Shown here piece after piece: positions 18,821-27,545 of a stretch of DNA of 64,000 nucleotides. The notes beneath the pieces are model-generated. The model was not told where the DNA came from, searched no databases, and saw only the letters and a program-made list of their open reading frames with translations. A program made the translations under genes and the position numbers. Location of the stretch: the NCBI GenBank assembly GCA_017433825.1, contig JAFRGL010000025.1:162247-226246 (forward strand). The letters are read 5' to 3'. Within the stretch, counting starts at the first letter, position 1. Every line of letters begins with the position of its first letter. Origin of the DNA: Eubacterium sp. (GTDB taxonomy: Bacteria; Bacillota; Clostridia; Lachnospirales; Lachnospiraceae).

Positions 18821-19864
18821 TTAAATCAGTTCGATTTTGTCTTCGCCTTTTACGATTTCGCCCAGGATGTAGGCATCCTCTCCCGCTTCCTTCAGGATGG
18901 CCACTGCTTTGTCCGCTTCGGAAGCCGGAACCACAATGCTCATGCCCACACCCATATTGAAGGTGTTGTACATATCCCTTTCGGGGATGCTGCCGGTTTC
19001 CGCAATGAGATCAAAGATGGGAAGCACCTTTACGGCATCCTTTCTGATTCTGGCGCAAAGGCCGTCGGGAATGCTTCTGGGAATATTCTCATAGAAGCCG
19101 CCCCCGGTAATATGTGAAATTCCTTTAACGGTTACCTCTGAAAGAAGTGCCAGCACGGGCTTTACATAGATGCGGGTAGGTGTCAGCAGGGTGTCGCCTA
19201 AGGATTTGCCGCCGAGTTTCTCCACCGGGGCGGTCAGGTCGGCGTTTTCCACGTCAAATACCTTTCTGACCAGGGAGAAGCCGTTGGAATGCACGCCGGA
19301 GGAAACCAGGGCGATAACCACATCGCCTTCTTCCATCGTTTTATTGTCAATAATCTTTTCCCTGTCAACGATACCGGTACAGTACCCTGCCAGGTCGTAT
19401 TCTTCCTCGGGCATCATGCCGGGATGTTCTGCGGTTTCGCCGCCAATGAGCGCAGCGCCTGCCTGTACGCAGCCATCGCAGACACCCTTTACAATCGCCG
19501 CAATCTTTTCCGGGATGTTCTTGCCGCAGGCAATATAATCCAGGAAAAACAAAGGCTTCGCGCCGCAGCAGATAATGTCGTTGACGCACATGGCCACGCA
19601 GTCAATACCGATGGTATCATGTTTGTCCAGAAGGAAGGCCAGTTTCAGCTTGGTGCCTACGCCGTCGGTGCCGGATACAAGCACAGGGTTCTTCATCCCT
19701 GCAATATCCGGGGCAAAAAGGCCGCCGAAGCCGCCCACGTCCGAGCAGACGCCCTCTGTTGCGGTTCTGGCAATATCCTGCTTCATAAGTTCTACGGATT
19801 TGTAGCCGGCGGTAATGTCAACGCCTGCAGCAGCATAGCTGTCTGATTTGGATTTTGTGCTCAT
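18821..19864 (-). CDS. purM: Phosphoribosylformylglycinamidine cyclo-ligase (AIR synthetase)
   Basis: A 347-residue ATP-dependent enzyme closing FGAM to AIR, purine step 5. Diagnostic stretches are YAAAGVDITAGYK, VSGTDGVGTKLKLAF, CVNDIICCGAKPLFFLDY, LIGGETAEHPGM and HITGGGFYENIPR. The ATG at 19864 has AAAGGAG five bases upstream, and this ribosome-binding site is formed by the last codons of the purF-like gene, which ends two bases before. The longer frame start is therefore rejected. Confidence 0.97.
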   Translation of the reverse strand: MSTKSKSDSYAAAGVDITAGYKSVELMKQDIARTATEGVCSDVGGFGGLFAPDIAGMKNPVLVSGTDGVGTKLKLAFLLDKHDTIGIDCVAMCVNDIICCGAKPLFFLDYIACGKNIPEKIAAIVKGVCDGCVQAGAALIGGETAEHPGMMPEEEYDLAGYCTGIVDREKIIDNKTMEEGDVVIALVSSGVHSNGFSLVRKVFDVENADLTAPVEKLGGKSLGDTLLTPTRIYVKPVLALLSEVTVKGISHITGGGFYENIPRSIPDGLCARIRKDAVKVLPIFDLIAETGSIPERDMYNTFNMGVGMSIVVPASEADKAVAILKEAGEDAYILGEIVKGEDKIELI

Positions 19865-19866
19865 GT

Positions 19867-21294
19867 TTACTCCTTTCCGTCCCAGCAATAGGTGCAAAGC
19901 TCACATTTGGGAAGGCCTATGGCCTTCACGATGCCTTCCAGTGACTGGAATTCCAGCGAGGCAAAATCAAACTTTTTGCAGATGCAGTCCCTTAAAGCCC
20001 TGCCTCTTTCTGTTGTACCGTCGCTGTATTCCTCAAGATGCTTAAAGCCTTCTTCTCCCTCCAGCTCCTGGATCACCCTTCTGGCGATAAGCTCCATTTC
20101 ACTGGTGGATCGGGTGAAATTCAGGTATTTGCAGCTGTACATGATGGGCGGGCAGGCAGAACGCATGTGCACTTCCTTCGCGCCGTTTTCATAGAGGAAT
20201 TCAACCGTCTCCTTCAGCTGCGTGCCCCGGACGATGGAATCATCCACAAACAGGAGGCTCTTGTCTTTAATCAGTTCCTTTACCGGAATCAGCTTCATAC
20301 GCGCAATATGGTCACGTACTTTCTGGCTGGCCGGCAGGAAGCTTCTGGACCAGGTGGGGGTGTATTTGATAAACGCCCTGGCAAAGGACCGTCTTGCCGC
20401 GATGCCGTAGCCGATGGCGTGGGCCGTTCCGGAATCCGGTACGCCGCCCACATAGTCCACACTTTTCATATCGAAGCCCTGCGCGCGGTCGTTCTCGGCC
20501 ATGATTTCGCCGTTCCTGTAACGCATGACCTCCACATTGACGTCTTCATAAGTGGAAGTGGGATAACCGTAGTAGCTCCACAGGAAGGAACAGATGCGCT
20601 TTTTGTCACCGGGCGGGTTCAGCTGGCGGATGCCGTCCTGTGTGATTTCCACGATTTCCCCCGGACCCAGCTCATAATGGTCTTCAAAGCCGGATTTCTG
20701 GTAGGAGAAGGACTCCATGGCAACTGCGTAGTCATTTCCCCGCCTGCCGATTTTTACCGGCAGCCGTCCCAGCCTGTCCCTTGCGGCAATGATTTTGCCT
20801 TCCTGGGTCAGAATCAGTACGGAGGCGGTGCCGTCGATACTCTCCTGGGCGAATTTAATGCCTTCGCAGAAACTGCCCTTCTCATTCATCAGCGCAGCGA
20901 AAAGTTCCGTTGAATTGATCTTGCCGCCGGTCATGGAATCAAAATAGCCGCCCTTACAGCACAGATACTTTTTTATCAGCTCATCGGAATTGTTGATAAT
21001 GCCGATGGTGCTGATGGCGTATACGCCGAGCGCTGAACGAAGAAGCAGCGGCTGGGGATCCGAGTCACTGATGCAGCCGATTCCGCTGGTTCCCTTCATG
21101 GAGTCAAATATGTCTCCGAATTTGGTCCTGAAAGGAGTGTTTTCGATATTGTGAATCTCTCTCTGGATGCCTATCCCGCTGTCGTAAAAGGCAAGTCCGC
21201 CTCTTCTCGTACCCAGGTGGGAATGATAGTCTACGCCGAAATAAACATCCGCCAGACAGTCTTTGTTTGATATAATTCCGAAAAATCCGCCCAT
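19867..21294 (-). CDS. PurF-like amidophosphoribosyltransferase lacking the glutaminase cysteine
   Basis: A 475-residue PurF homologue. The phosphoribosyltransferase half looks intact: PRPP loop VDDSIVRGT at 350-358, GVPDSGTAHAIGYG near 284, and cysteines 235, 388, 464 and 467 at positions like the four 4Fe-4S ligands of Bacillus PurF. The glutaminase half is altered: canonical PurF matures to an N-terminal CGxFG, but this protein starts MGGFFGI with glycine in place of the nucleophile, and the HNGNL motif reads IGIINN. It may use free ammonia or a partner glutaminase, or have lost synthase activity. It heads purM with a two-base gap and follows a hairpin-rich spacer. Confidence 0.88.
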   Translation of the reverse strand: MGGFFGIISNKDCLADVYFGVDYHSHLGTRRGGLAFYDSGIGIQREIHNIENTPFRTKFGDIFDSMKGTSGIGCISDSDPQPLLLRSALGVYAISTIGIINNSDELIKKYLCCKGGYFDSMTGGKINSTELFAALMNEKGSFCEGIKFAQESIDGTASVLILTQEGKIIAARDRLGRLPVKIGRRGNDYAVAMESFSYQKSGFEDHYELGPGEIVEITQDGIRQLNPPGDKKRICSFLWSYYGYPTSTYEDVNVEVMRYRNGEIMAENDRAQGFDMKSVDYVGGVPDSGTAHAIGYGIAARRSFARAFIKYTPTWSRSFLPASQKVRDHIARMKLIPVKELIKDKSLLFVDDSIVRGTQLKETVEFLYENGAKEVHMRSACPPIMYSCKYLNFTRSTSEMELIARRVIQELEGEEGFKHLEEYSDGTTERGRALRDCICKKFDFASLEFQSLEGIVKAIGLPKCELCTYCWDGKE

Positions 21295-21392
21295 TTGTGA
21301 TAAAACCTCATGTTATGTAAAAATAATGGCAACTGTTAATTACAGCCCGAAGCACTTGCTGCTGAGGGCGTAATGCCGTGATTCAAATATCT

Positions 21393-21431
21393 GGTTTTAC
21401 ATTCGCCGCAGGCGAATTGAAATGTAAAACC
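21393..21431. repeat. Inverted repeat upstream of the purF-like gene (hairpin 2)
   Basis: Arms GGTTTTACATT (21393-21403) and AATGTAAAACC (21421-21431) pair over 11 bases, with an inner ATTCGCC-GCA-GGCGAAT palindrome (21401-21417). No T-run follows on either strand, so this is not a simple terminator. Together with the next hairpin it fills the 240-base gap between purC and the purF-like gene. Confidence 0.8.
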
Positions 21432-21435
21432 AACA

Positions 21436-21472
21436 GTTAACGTTCAGAACGCAGAATGTTCTGAGCGTTAAC
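21436..21472. repeat. Long hairpin upstream of the purF-like gene (hairpin 1)
   Basis: Arms of 15 bases, 21436-21450 and 21458-21472, begin with GTTAACG and end with CGTTAAC; they pair with one G-T mismatch around a seven-base loop. The spacer 21295-21534 holds no gene. An AACTGTT near 21332 can also pair with AACAGTT near 21432, enclosing hairpin 2. This could be a leader RNA structure or one copy of an interspersed palindromic repeat. Confidence 0.8.
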
Positions 21473-21534
21473 TAAAGCGCCGCGAACGAACCTCTCTCAA
21501 ATCAAGAAGTCCATCCGCAGCGCATTGTAACATA

Positions 21535-22221
21535 TTAAGCGAAAAACAGCTCTGACAGGGTCATCGGCTGGATATACTCGCCATCCTTGTAAACACGCAT
21601 GTTGCCGGAGGCGATTTCATCAATCAGCATGACGTTGCCGTCCTTGTCGTAGCCGAATTCAAATTTGATATCGTAAAGGTCCAGACCTTTCTCCTTCATG
21701 TCGTCCGCAACGATGGCTGTAATCTTCCTTGTCATCTCGGCGATTTCGTCATACTGCTCCGAGCTCATAACCCCTAAGACGATAAGGCCCTCCTTCGTTA
21801 CAAGCGGATCGCCTTTTTCATCGTTCTTGAAGGTCATCTCCACATAAGCGGGAAGGTCCGCGCCCAGTTCGATGTATTCGCCGTATCTCTTAAAGAAGCT
21901 TCCTACCGCCTTGTACCGGCAGACTACTTCCAGACCGTGGCCGAAGACCTTTGCCGGAAGCACTTCCATGGTGGTGTCTTCAAAGTTGGCAGCTACAAAA
22001 TGGGTTCTGATGCCGGCCGCATTGATTTTCTTAAAGAAGTAATCCGTCATGCGCAAGTTTACATCGCCCACGCCTTCGATGGTCAGTCCGATAGAGTTCT
22101 CGCCCGGATCAAACACACCGTCCTTGCCGGTTACGTCATCCTTGAACTTCAGCAGATAATTACCGTTCTCCAGTTCAAATACATTTTTAGTCTTTCCGGT
22201 GTACACAAGCTTCATTTCCAT
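21535..22221 (-). CDS. purC: SAICAR synthetase
   Basis: A 228-residue ATP-dependent enzyme condensing CAIR with aspartate, purine step 7. It has the N-terminal [36 protein letters not shown] and [12 protein letters not shown]. The match is convincing although the middle segment diverges from the better-known enzymes, as in other Clostridia. AAGGAG lies nine bases before the ATG at 22221. It follows purE by 29 bases and is followed by the hairpin spacer, so message past purC may be separately controlled. Confidence 0.93.
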   Translation of the reverse strand: MEMKLVYTGKTKNVFELENGNYLLKFKDDVTGKDGVFDPGENSIGLTIEGVGDVNLRMTDYFFKKINAAGIRTHFVAANFEDTTMEVLPAKVFGHGLEVVCRYKAVGSFFKRYGEYIELGADLPAYVEMTFKNDEKGDPLVTKEGLIVLGVMSSEQYDEIAEMTRKITAIVADDMKEKGLDLYDIKFEFGYDKDGNVMLIDEIASGNMRVYKDGEYIQPMTLSELFFA

Positions 22222-22250
22222 GACATTTTCTCCTTTATAATACTTTGAAA

Positions 22251-22739
22251 TTAAAGCCTCTCCATTATGGAAGCGTCCTTCCTGATGACGGCAGCCGCTT
22301 CTTCAGCGCGTTTCGCGTCCAGCCTGGCAGCCAGTTCGTCATCGGAAACCGCAAGGATTTCAGCGGCCAGAAGCGCCGCGTTTTTGCCGCCGTCTATGGC
22401 AACGGTGGCAACGGGGATGCCTGAGGGCATCATAACCGTGGATAAAAGGGCATCCATGCCGTCCAGTACGGAGGACTTGCAGGGAATGCCGATAACGGGA
22501 AGGGTGGTGTTTGCCGCAAGGGCACCTGCCAGATGCGCAGCCATGCCGGCTGCCGCAATAATTACACCGAAGCCGTCTTTCCTGGCATTTGCCGCAAAGT
22601 TTCTGGCTTCTTCCGGCGTTCTGTGGGCAGAATACACATGGACTTCAAAAGGAATCTGCAGTTCTTTTAAAATATCCGCAGCTTTCGAGACAACAGGCAG
22701 GTCTGAATCACTGCCCATCACTATGCCGACTTTTTTCAT
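22251..22739 (-). CDS. purE: N5-CAIR mutase, class I PurE
   Basis: A 162-residue enzyme of purine step 6. Motifs are [24 protein letters not shown] and [27 protein letters not shown] longer frame upstream is not used because ATG at 22739 has AAAGGAGGGG at good spacing and fits the family start exactly. No purK lies nearby, so the partner that makes N5-CAIR is either elsewhere or bypassed with high bicarbonate. It is the first gene after the promoter at 22778-22806. Confidence 0.95.
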   Translation of the reverse strand: MKKVGIVMGSDSDLPVVSKAADILKELQIPFEVHVYSAHRTPEEARNFAANARKDGFGVIIAAAGMAAHLAGALAANTTLPVIGIPCKSSVLDGMDALLSTVMMPSGIPVATVAIDGGKNAALLAAEILAVSDDELAARLDAKRAEEAAAVIRKDASIMERL

Positions 22740-22777
22740 CCGGTTTCCCCTCCTTTTTATTCTGTCGAATAAATTTT

Positions 22778-22806
22778 TGTATAACACAAAACGGGCAAAA
22801 AAACAA
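22778..22806 (-). promoter_or_regulatory. Promoter in front of purE
   Basis: On the minus strand TTGTTT (22801-22806) and TATACA (22778-22783) are 17 bases apart, about 40 bases before the purE ATG. It lies between guaB and purE, so purE-purL can be expressed apart from guaB. No purine or PRPP riboswitch fold is visible in the leader. Confidence 0.6.
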
Positions 22807-22833
22807 GTAGAATCAAACGAATATATTGTGCTG

Positions 22834-22849
22834 ATATTGTGCACAATAT
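22834..22849. promoter_or_regulatory. Perfect 16-base palindrome, candidate operator between guaB and purE
   Basis: ATATTGTGCACAATAT is its own complement. A further half-site ATATTGTGC lies at 22823-22831, so one half-site is repeated directly before the full palindrome. It starts 28 bases upstream of the purE -35 box and just after the guaB stop. It does not resemble the Bacillus PurR box. A dimeric regulator site is the simplest reading. Confidence 0.5.
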
Positions 22850-22856
22850 ACAACAT

Positions 22857-24362
22857 TTACTTCATTGTTGTATCTTTCTCCTTCTGGATGACATCATGCG
22901 CGCCGCCCTCCACAATACTGGTCGCGGAAACGAGCGTAAGCTTGGCCTTCTTCTGCAGTTCGGGTATGTTTAGGGCACCGCAGTTGCACATGGTGGACTT
23001 CACCTTCGCCAGGGAAATCGCCACGTTGTCCTTCAGGCTGCCTGCGTAGGGAACATAGGAATCCACGCCTTCTTCGAAGGAAAGCTTCTTGTCACCGCCC
23101 AGGTCGTAACGCTGCCAGTTCTTGGCACGGGCGGAGCCTTCTCCCCAGTATTCCTTGTAATAAGTGCCGTTGATGCTGACACGGGCAGACGGGCTTTCAT
23201 CGAAACGGGCAAAATACCGGCCCAGCATAATGAAATCCGCGCCCATGGCCAGCGCCAGGGTCATATGATGGTCGTATACGATACCGCCGTCGGAACAGAT
23301 AGGCACGTAAATGCCGGTTTCCTCAAAGTATTTGTTCCGCTCTGCGCAGACGTCGATAAGCGCGGTCGCCTGGCCGCGGCCGATGCCCTTTGTCTCCCTG
23401 GTAATGCAGATGGAGCCGCCGCCGATGCCGACTTTGACGAAATCCGCACCGCATTCCGCCAGGAAACGGAAGCCTTCCGCATCCACCACGTTGCCGGCAC
23501 CTACCTTGACGGTGTCGCCGTATTTCTCACGGATCCATTCGATGGTCAGCTTCTGCCATTCGGAGAAGCCTTCCGAAGAGTCGATGCAAAGCACGTCCGC
23601 GCCGGCTTCCACAAGGGCAGGTACGCGTTCCGCGTAATCCCTGGTATTGATGCCGGCACCGACCAGATAACGCTTATGCTGGTCCAGCAGTTCGTTCGGG
23701 TTCTGCTTGTGGGTATCGTAGTCCTTGCGGAATACCATGTTCACCAGCCTTCCGTCTTCCGAAATGATGGGCAGTGTGTTCAGCTTGTGGTCCCAGATAA
23801 TATCGTTTGCTTCCTTAAGGGAAGTGCCTTCCGGCGCGGTAATGAGGTTTTCGAAGGGAGTCATAAACTCTTTAACCTTCAGCTCCGGGGACATGCGGCT
23901 CACCCTGTAGTCACGGCTGGTAACGATACCCACCAGTCTGCCGTCCGGCGTGCCGTCATCCGTTACCGCAACGGTGGAATGACCGGTTTTCTCCTTCAGG
24001 GCCAGGATATCCGCTAAAGTGGAATCCGGGGTGATATTGGAATCGCTGCGGACAAAGCCGGCCTTGTAATCTTTCGCTTTTTTCACCATGGCCGCTTCGT
24101 CTTCAACGGACTGGGAACCGTAGATGAAGGAAATGCCGCCTTCGGTGGCCAGGGCTACCGCCAGCCTGTCGCCGGACACAGCCTGCATGATGGCGGATAC
24201 CATCGGAATATTGAGGGAAATGGCAGGTTCCTCGCCTTTTCTGAATTTAACCAGGGGTGTCCTGAGACTTACGTTTGCGGGGATACATTCACTGGATGAA
24301 TAACCGGGAATCAGGAGATACTCATTAAAGGTATGGGAGGGTTCATTGATAAATGTTGCCAT
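22857..24362 (-). CDS. guaB: IMP dehydrogenase, Tritrichomonas-like type
   Basis: A 501-residue NAD-dependent enzyme converting IMP to XMP for guanine nucleotides, with a TIM barrel interrupted by a CBS pair (about 100-220). The catalytic cysteine is Cys319 in [10 protein letters not shown]; Arg418-Tyr419 form the mobile-flap pair, and Lys310, Arg382 and Glu431 are present. These are the numbers used for Tritrichomonas foetus IMPDH, so the two align without gaps over this region. Common bacterial enzymes have GxGSICTTR followed by a different flap-side sequence. ATG at 24362 has AAAGGA upstream. The product of the purine operon directly downstream is its substrate. Confidence 0.95.
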   Translation of the reverse strand: MATFINEPSHTFNEYLLIPGYSSSECIPANVSLRTPLVKFRKGEEPAISLNIPMVSAIMQAVSGDRLAVALATEGGISFIYGSQSVEDEAAMVKKAKDYKAGFVRSDSNITPDSTLADILALKEKTGHSTVAVTDDGTPDGRLVGIVTSRDYRVSRMSPELKVKEFMTPFENLITAPEGTSLKEANDIIWDHKLNTLPIISEDGRLVNMVFRKDYDTHKQNPNELLDQHKRYLVGAGINTRDYAERVPALVEAGADVLCIDSSEGFSEWQKLTIEWIREKYGDTVKVGAGNVVDAEGFRFLAECGADFVKVGIGGGSICITRETKGIGRGQATALIDVCAERNKYFEETGIYVPICSDGGIVYDHHMTLALAMGADFIMLGRYFARFDESPSARVSINGTYYKEYWGEGSARAKNWQRYDLGGDKKLSFEEGVDSYVPYAGSLKDNVAISLAKVKSTMCNCGALNIPELQKKAKLTLVSATSIVEGGAHDVIQKEKDTTMK

Positions 24363-24398
24363 TAATAATCGTCCTTTCATGAAATGTATATGTTTTGT

Positions 24399-25757
24399 TT
24401 ACCTTATTCTTCTTGCCGGGTCAAGCTTATTTTTCAAATTTGAGGAAGAAATCTTTCCCCATCCGCATCCGAAACCGCCGGCGCAAACCAGAATCCAGGC
24501 ATCCTTCGGAAAGTCCGCATCCACGCCGGTCAGGGTTTCGCCCTTCAGGTATCTGATGAGGCGGCTGTCGGTATCGTCAAAGTCAAGATGCCAGGGATAA
24601 TCCTCCGCTTTCAATGCGAAGGCCAGTGCCTGGGAAGGCGTAAACCTGCCCTTTGCAAAGGTGCCGCAGAAAAGCCCGGTGCGCAGGTAACGCACCTTTT
24701 TGTACCGCGGAAGATTCTCCGGCAGAAGAAGCACCTTTTCACCTTCCAGGACAAGACGTTCTTCCTGACAGAAAGGTGTATTTTTAAGGAATGAAAAGAC
24801 TTCTGCGGGCAGTTTCCCCTGCATTCTTTTCTCTGCGCCTTCAGGCTGTTTTTCACCGGGCTTGTTTCCGCTTTCTTTTTTTAACAGCAGACAAAGGAAA
24901 TGACCTTCTCCTTTTATACGGAAGGGGTACAGACGTACAGCCTCCCTAAGCGGGGCGGTTCCTTCCGAAAAGCCTTCACAGGCAGTAATCCTTACTGGCT
25001 CGTATCCAGGATGTTCCGAAAGGAAGGAAAGAATCACATCTTCATCTTCCTCCTTTGAAAAGGTGCAGGTGGAGTACATCAGCATCCCGCCTTTTTTCAG
25101 CATGCGGTCCGCAGCTTCCAGGATGCTTTTCTGCAGCGGCGCATAATACAGAGGGCCTTTTTCCAGCCAGGAAGATACAGCCTTTGGATCTTTCCTGAAC
25201 ATGCCCTCCCCGCTGCAGGGGGCGTCCACAAGGATTTTGTCAAAGAATCCGGGATAAAAAGAAGCGAGCCTGTCCGGGTTTTCCGCTGTAACGCAAAAAT
25301 TCTTCACCCCGGCAAGCTCCAGGTTTCCTGTCAGTACGCCGGCTCTCCCGGCGCTTATATCGTTCGCAAAAAGAAGGCCCTCATCCCGCAGGGCACAGGC
25401 CAGCTGCAGGCTTTTTCCTCCCGGGGCGGCGCATAAGTCCAGCACCCTTTCCCCGGGTGTTACAGGCAGCAGGGCCGCCGGACTCTGGGCGGACGGCTCC
25501 TGAATATAAAAAAGACCGGCATGGTAAAGGGAACTGGAGGATGGCTTCATGTCATCCGTACAGTAGAATCCGTCTTTGCTCCAGGGTATCGGGGCAAGAC
25601 CGCCAAACCGGCCGGCCAGGCTGTCCGCGTCAATCTTCAGCGTATTGACGTGCAGTCCTTCCTCCCGCGGCATTTCCAGGCTTGCCATGTAGGCGTCAAA
25701 GTCACTGCCCAGAAGCTGCCGCATGGAATTCAGATAATTATCGGGATAGTTTTTCAT
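24399..25757 (-). CDS. RsmB/NOP-family rRNA cytosine-C5 methyltransferase (RsmF-like)
   Basis: A 452-residue SAM-dependent enzyme that methylates cytosine in rRNA or tRNA. It has the SAM motif VLDLCAAPGGKSLQLA, the motif IV cysteine in VDAPCSGEGMFRKD and the catalytic motif VI cysteine in MYSTCTFSKEEDE. The C-terminal region (about 300-440) looks like the RsmF PUA-like extension. The next gene, guaB, starts 37 bases downstream with no terminator between, so guaB may share this transcript. Confidence 0.9.
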   Translation of the reverse strand: MKNYPDNYLNSMRQLLGSDFDAYMASLEMPREEGLHVNTLKIDADSLAGRFGGLAPIPWSKDGFYCTDDMKPSSSSLYHAGLFYIQEPSAQSPAALLPVTPGERVLDLCAAPGGKSLQLACALRDEGLLFANDISAGRAGVLTGNLELAGVKNFCVTAENPDRLASFYPGFFDKILVDAPCSGEGMFRKDPKAVSSWLEKGPLYYAPLQKSILEAADRMLKKGGMLMYSTCTFSKEEDEDVILSFLSEHPGYEPVRITACEGFSEGTAPLREAVRLYPFRIKGEGHFLCLLLKKESGNKPGEKQPEGAEKRMQGKLPAEVFSFLKNTPFCQEERLVLEGEKVLLLPENLPRYKKVRYLRTGLFCGTFAKGRFTPSQALAFALKAEDYPWHLDFDDTDSRLIRYLKGETLTGVDADFPKDAWILVCAGGFGCGWGKISSSNLKNKLDPARRIR

Positions 25758-25772
25758 AAACGCGGGTTTTAG

Positions 25773-25801
25773 AAAAAAGGACAGGGTAACCTGTCCTTTT
25801 T
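25773..25801 (-). terminator. Intrinsic terminator of the coiled-coil gene
   Basis: On the minus strand AAAAGGACAGG, a four-base loop and CCTGTCCTTTT form an 11-base-pair stem followed by T residues. It begins a few bases after the stop at 25806 and separates that unit from rsmF. Confidence 0.85.
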
Positions 25802-25805
25802 ATAA

Positions 25806-26459
25806 TCAATAATCTTCTTCCTCGTCATCCTCGTACTCGAAGTCGTCGTCATCGTCTTCTTCGTACTTGCCGGTCGTGCCGGCTGCGGGTCCGAAATCAA
25901 GCTCGTCCTCCAGATCATTGGAAACGTTCAGCTGTCTTCTGTTCTGGTTTACGACATCATAGCAGTTCTGGAGCGTGTTGAACAGGCCTGAGAAACGCTC
26001 GTTGGCGTCTGCCAGGGTGTTGCCCACTACGGTGGAGATGCTGCCGAGGAGCTCATCGGTATAGCTGATGGCGCTCATACGGATATTGTTCGCGTCTTCC
26101 TGCGCGGAATCCAGAATTTCCTGGGCCTGGGCATTGGCGTTGTTGATGGTGTCGTTGGCCTGGCCAAACGCCTGTTTCATGATCTCGGTCTGCTGCACCA
26201 TCTGCTGGGCCTTAACCTGGGCTTCCTGAATGATGGCGTCGGCCTTGGCCTGCGCATCTGTCAGGATGGCATCCTTGTTGCTGATGATCTTCTGGTAACG
26301 TTTGATCTCATCGGGCGTTTTAAGGCGGAGTTCACGCAGAAGTTCCTGGAGTTCTTCCTTGTTTACAACAATTTTGGTGCTGGAAAGCGGCTGGAATCTG
26401 CAGCCCTCCACATAATCTTCAATTTCTTCGATAATCTGTTCTATTCTGCTGCTGCTCAT
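25806..26459 (-). CDS. Coiled-coil protein with acidic tail, DivIVA/ATPase-subunit-H-like
   Basis: A 217-residue soluble protein without signal peptide. Residues about 40-185 are strongly heptad-like, rich in Ala, Gln and Glu with repeated QAKADAIIQEAQ-type segments that resemble DivIVA or subunit-H-like proteins of Clostridia. The last 20 residues are almost only Asp, Glu and Tyr. The sequence around IVVNKEELQELLRELRL could be a small folded N-terminal unit. It ends the mgsA-rsmD-coaD transcript and is followed by a terminator. A structural or scaffolding role near the envelope is inferred only from shape. Confidence 0.7.
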   Translation of the reverse strand: MSSSRIEQIIEEIEDYVEGCRFQPLSSTKIVVNKEELQELLRELRLKTPDEIKRYQKIISNKDAILTDAQAKADAIIQEAQVKAQQMVQQTEIMKQAFGQANDTINNANAQAQEILDSAQEDANNIRMSAISYTDELLGSISTVVGNTLADANERFSGLFNTLQNCYDVVNQNRRQLNVSNDLEDELDFGPAAGTTGKYEEDDDDDFEYEDDEEEDY

Positions 26460-26475
26460 AAAACACCTTTCCCTT

Positions 26476-26973
26476 TCAATTATTCTTATTCTTTAATTCA
26501 TTCAGTCTCTTTATAATGCACTTTTCAATCGAAGGCGGCACGAATTTGGAAATATCGCTTCCGTAGGAGGCAAACTCCCTGACGACCGTGGAGCTTAAAA
26601 ACGCATACTCCAGAGCAGTGGTCAGAAGCACGGTTTCGATTGCAGGTGCCATAACCTTGTTTACCTGGGCCAACTGAAGCTCGTACTCGAAATCAGTGAC
26701 AGCCCTAAGGCCCCTGACAATGGCGCAGGCATTGCATTCCTTTGCGAATTCAATGGTCAGTCCTTCAAAAGATCTGACTTCCACATTCGGCAGATCGCAA
26801 ACCGCCTCTCGTAGCATATTAACACGTTCCTCCGCAGAAAACAACGGTGTTTTTGCGGAATTATTCAGAACACTGACGATTACCTTGTCAAATAAAGTTG
26901 AGGCTCTTTTGATTACATCCAGATGTCCGTAGGTGGGAGGATCAAAGCTTCCCGGGTAAATAGCATTTCTCAT
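26476..26973 (-). CDS. coaD: Phosphopantetheine adenylyltransferase
   Basis: A 165-residue enzyme making dephospho-CoA from 4'-phosphopantetheine and ATP. It shows the nucleotidyltransferase motif [16 protein letters not shown], the [17 protein letters not shown] substrate loop and the end motif [20 protein letters not shown]. Its ATG overlaps the rsmD stop (ATGA). The pair rsmD-coaD is a common operon in Firmicutes. Confidence 0.97.
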   Translation of the reverse strand: MRNAIYPGSFDPPTYGHLDVIKRASTLFDKVIVSVLNNSAKTPLFSAEERVNMLREAVCDLPNVEVRSFEGLTIEFAKECNACAIVRGLRAVTDFEYELQLAQVNKVMAPAIETVLLTTALEYAFLSSTVVREFASYGSDISKFVPPSIEKCIIKRLNELKNKNN

Positions 26974-27545
26974 TCCAGCTCCGTTTCGTACGCATCTGTT
27001 TTCATTTTCACGAAAAGATGCATATTGGTTTTATATTTTTTCATCCTGACAACCGTAAACCCAAGGCTGTCAAGATAGGAAAAATCCGTCTTCAGCGAGG
27101 CTTCCGCGACCAGAAGCGTCTCATTGTGAATCAGACCGTTTTCAGAAAGCAGTTCCAGCGCTCTCTTTTCATACAAATGATCATAAGGCGGGTCCATGAA
27201 AACCAGATCATAAGGCTTTCCTTCCGCCGCTGACAGAAACGCGAATACGTCTTTTGCGGCCACTTCCGCCCTGCCGGAAAGCCTGGTAAATGCCAGGTTC
27301 TCCCTGATACAGCGCACCGCGTCCCTCGACTGCTCCACAAAGCAGGCAAAGGAGGCCCCTCTGCTTAAGGCTTCGATGCCGATGCCGCCGCTTCCGGCGA
27401 AAAGGTCCAGGAACCGGCAGCCGGGCAGATAAGGATTCAGCATATTGAAAAGCGTTTCCTTAATCCGGTCCGTGGTGGGCCTGGTTTTGTCTCCCTTTAC
27501 CGTTTTCAGGGGCAGGCTCTTCGCACTTCCGGCAATTACCCTCAT
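26970..27545 (-). CDS. rsmD: 16S rRNA (guanine966-N2)-methyltransferase
   Basis: A 191-residue SAM-dependent methyltransferase of the small ribosomal subunit. The start [15 protein letters not shown], the element [16 protein letters not shown], the SAM motif [20 protein letters not shown] and the N6/N2 methylation motif DPPY (in [13 protein letters not shown]) are all present. It overlaps mgsA and coaD by four bases each. Confidence 0.95.
   Translation of the reverse strand: MRVIAGSAKSLPLKTVKGDKTRPTTDRIKETLFNMLNPYLPGCRFLDLFAGSGGIGIEALSRGASFACFVEQSRDAVRCIRENLAFTRLSGRAEVAAKDVFAFLSAAEGKPYDLVFMDPPYDHLYEKRALELLSENGLIHNETLLVAEASLKTDFSYLDSLGFTVVRMKKYKTNMHLFVKMKTDAYETELE

Noticed and set aside
21393-21472. 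Intrinsic terminators after purC
   Set aside because: The stems are strong but lack following T residues on the minus strand, and purine genes continue downstream.
22740-22860. Purine or PRPP riboswitch before purE
   Set aside because: Only about 40 bases lie between promoter and ATG, and I see no conserved riboswitch core.
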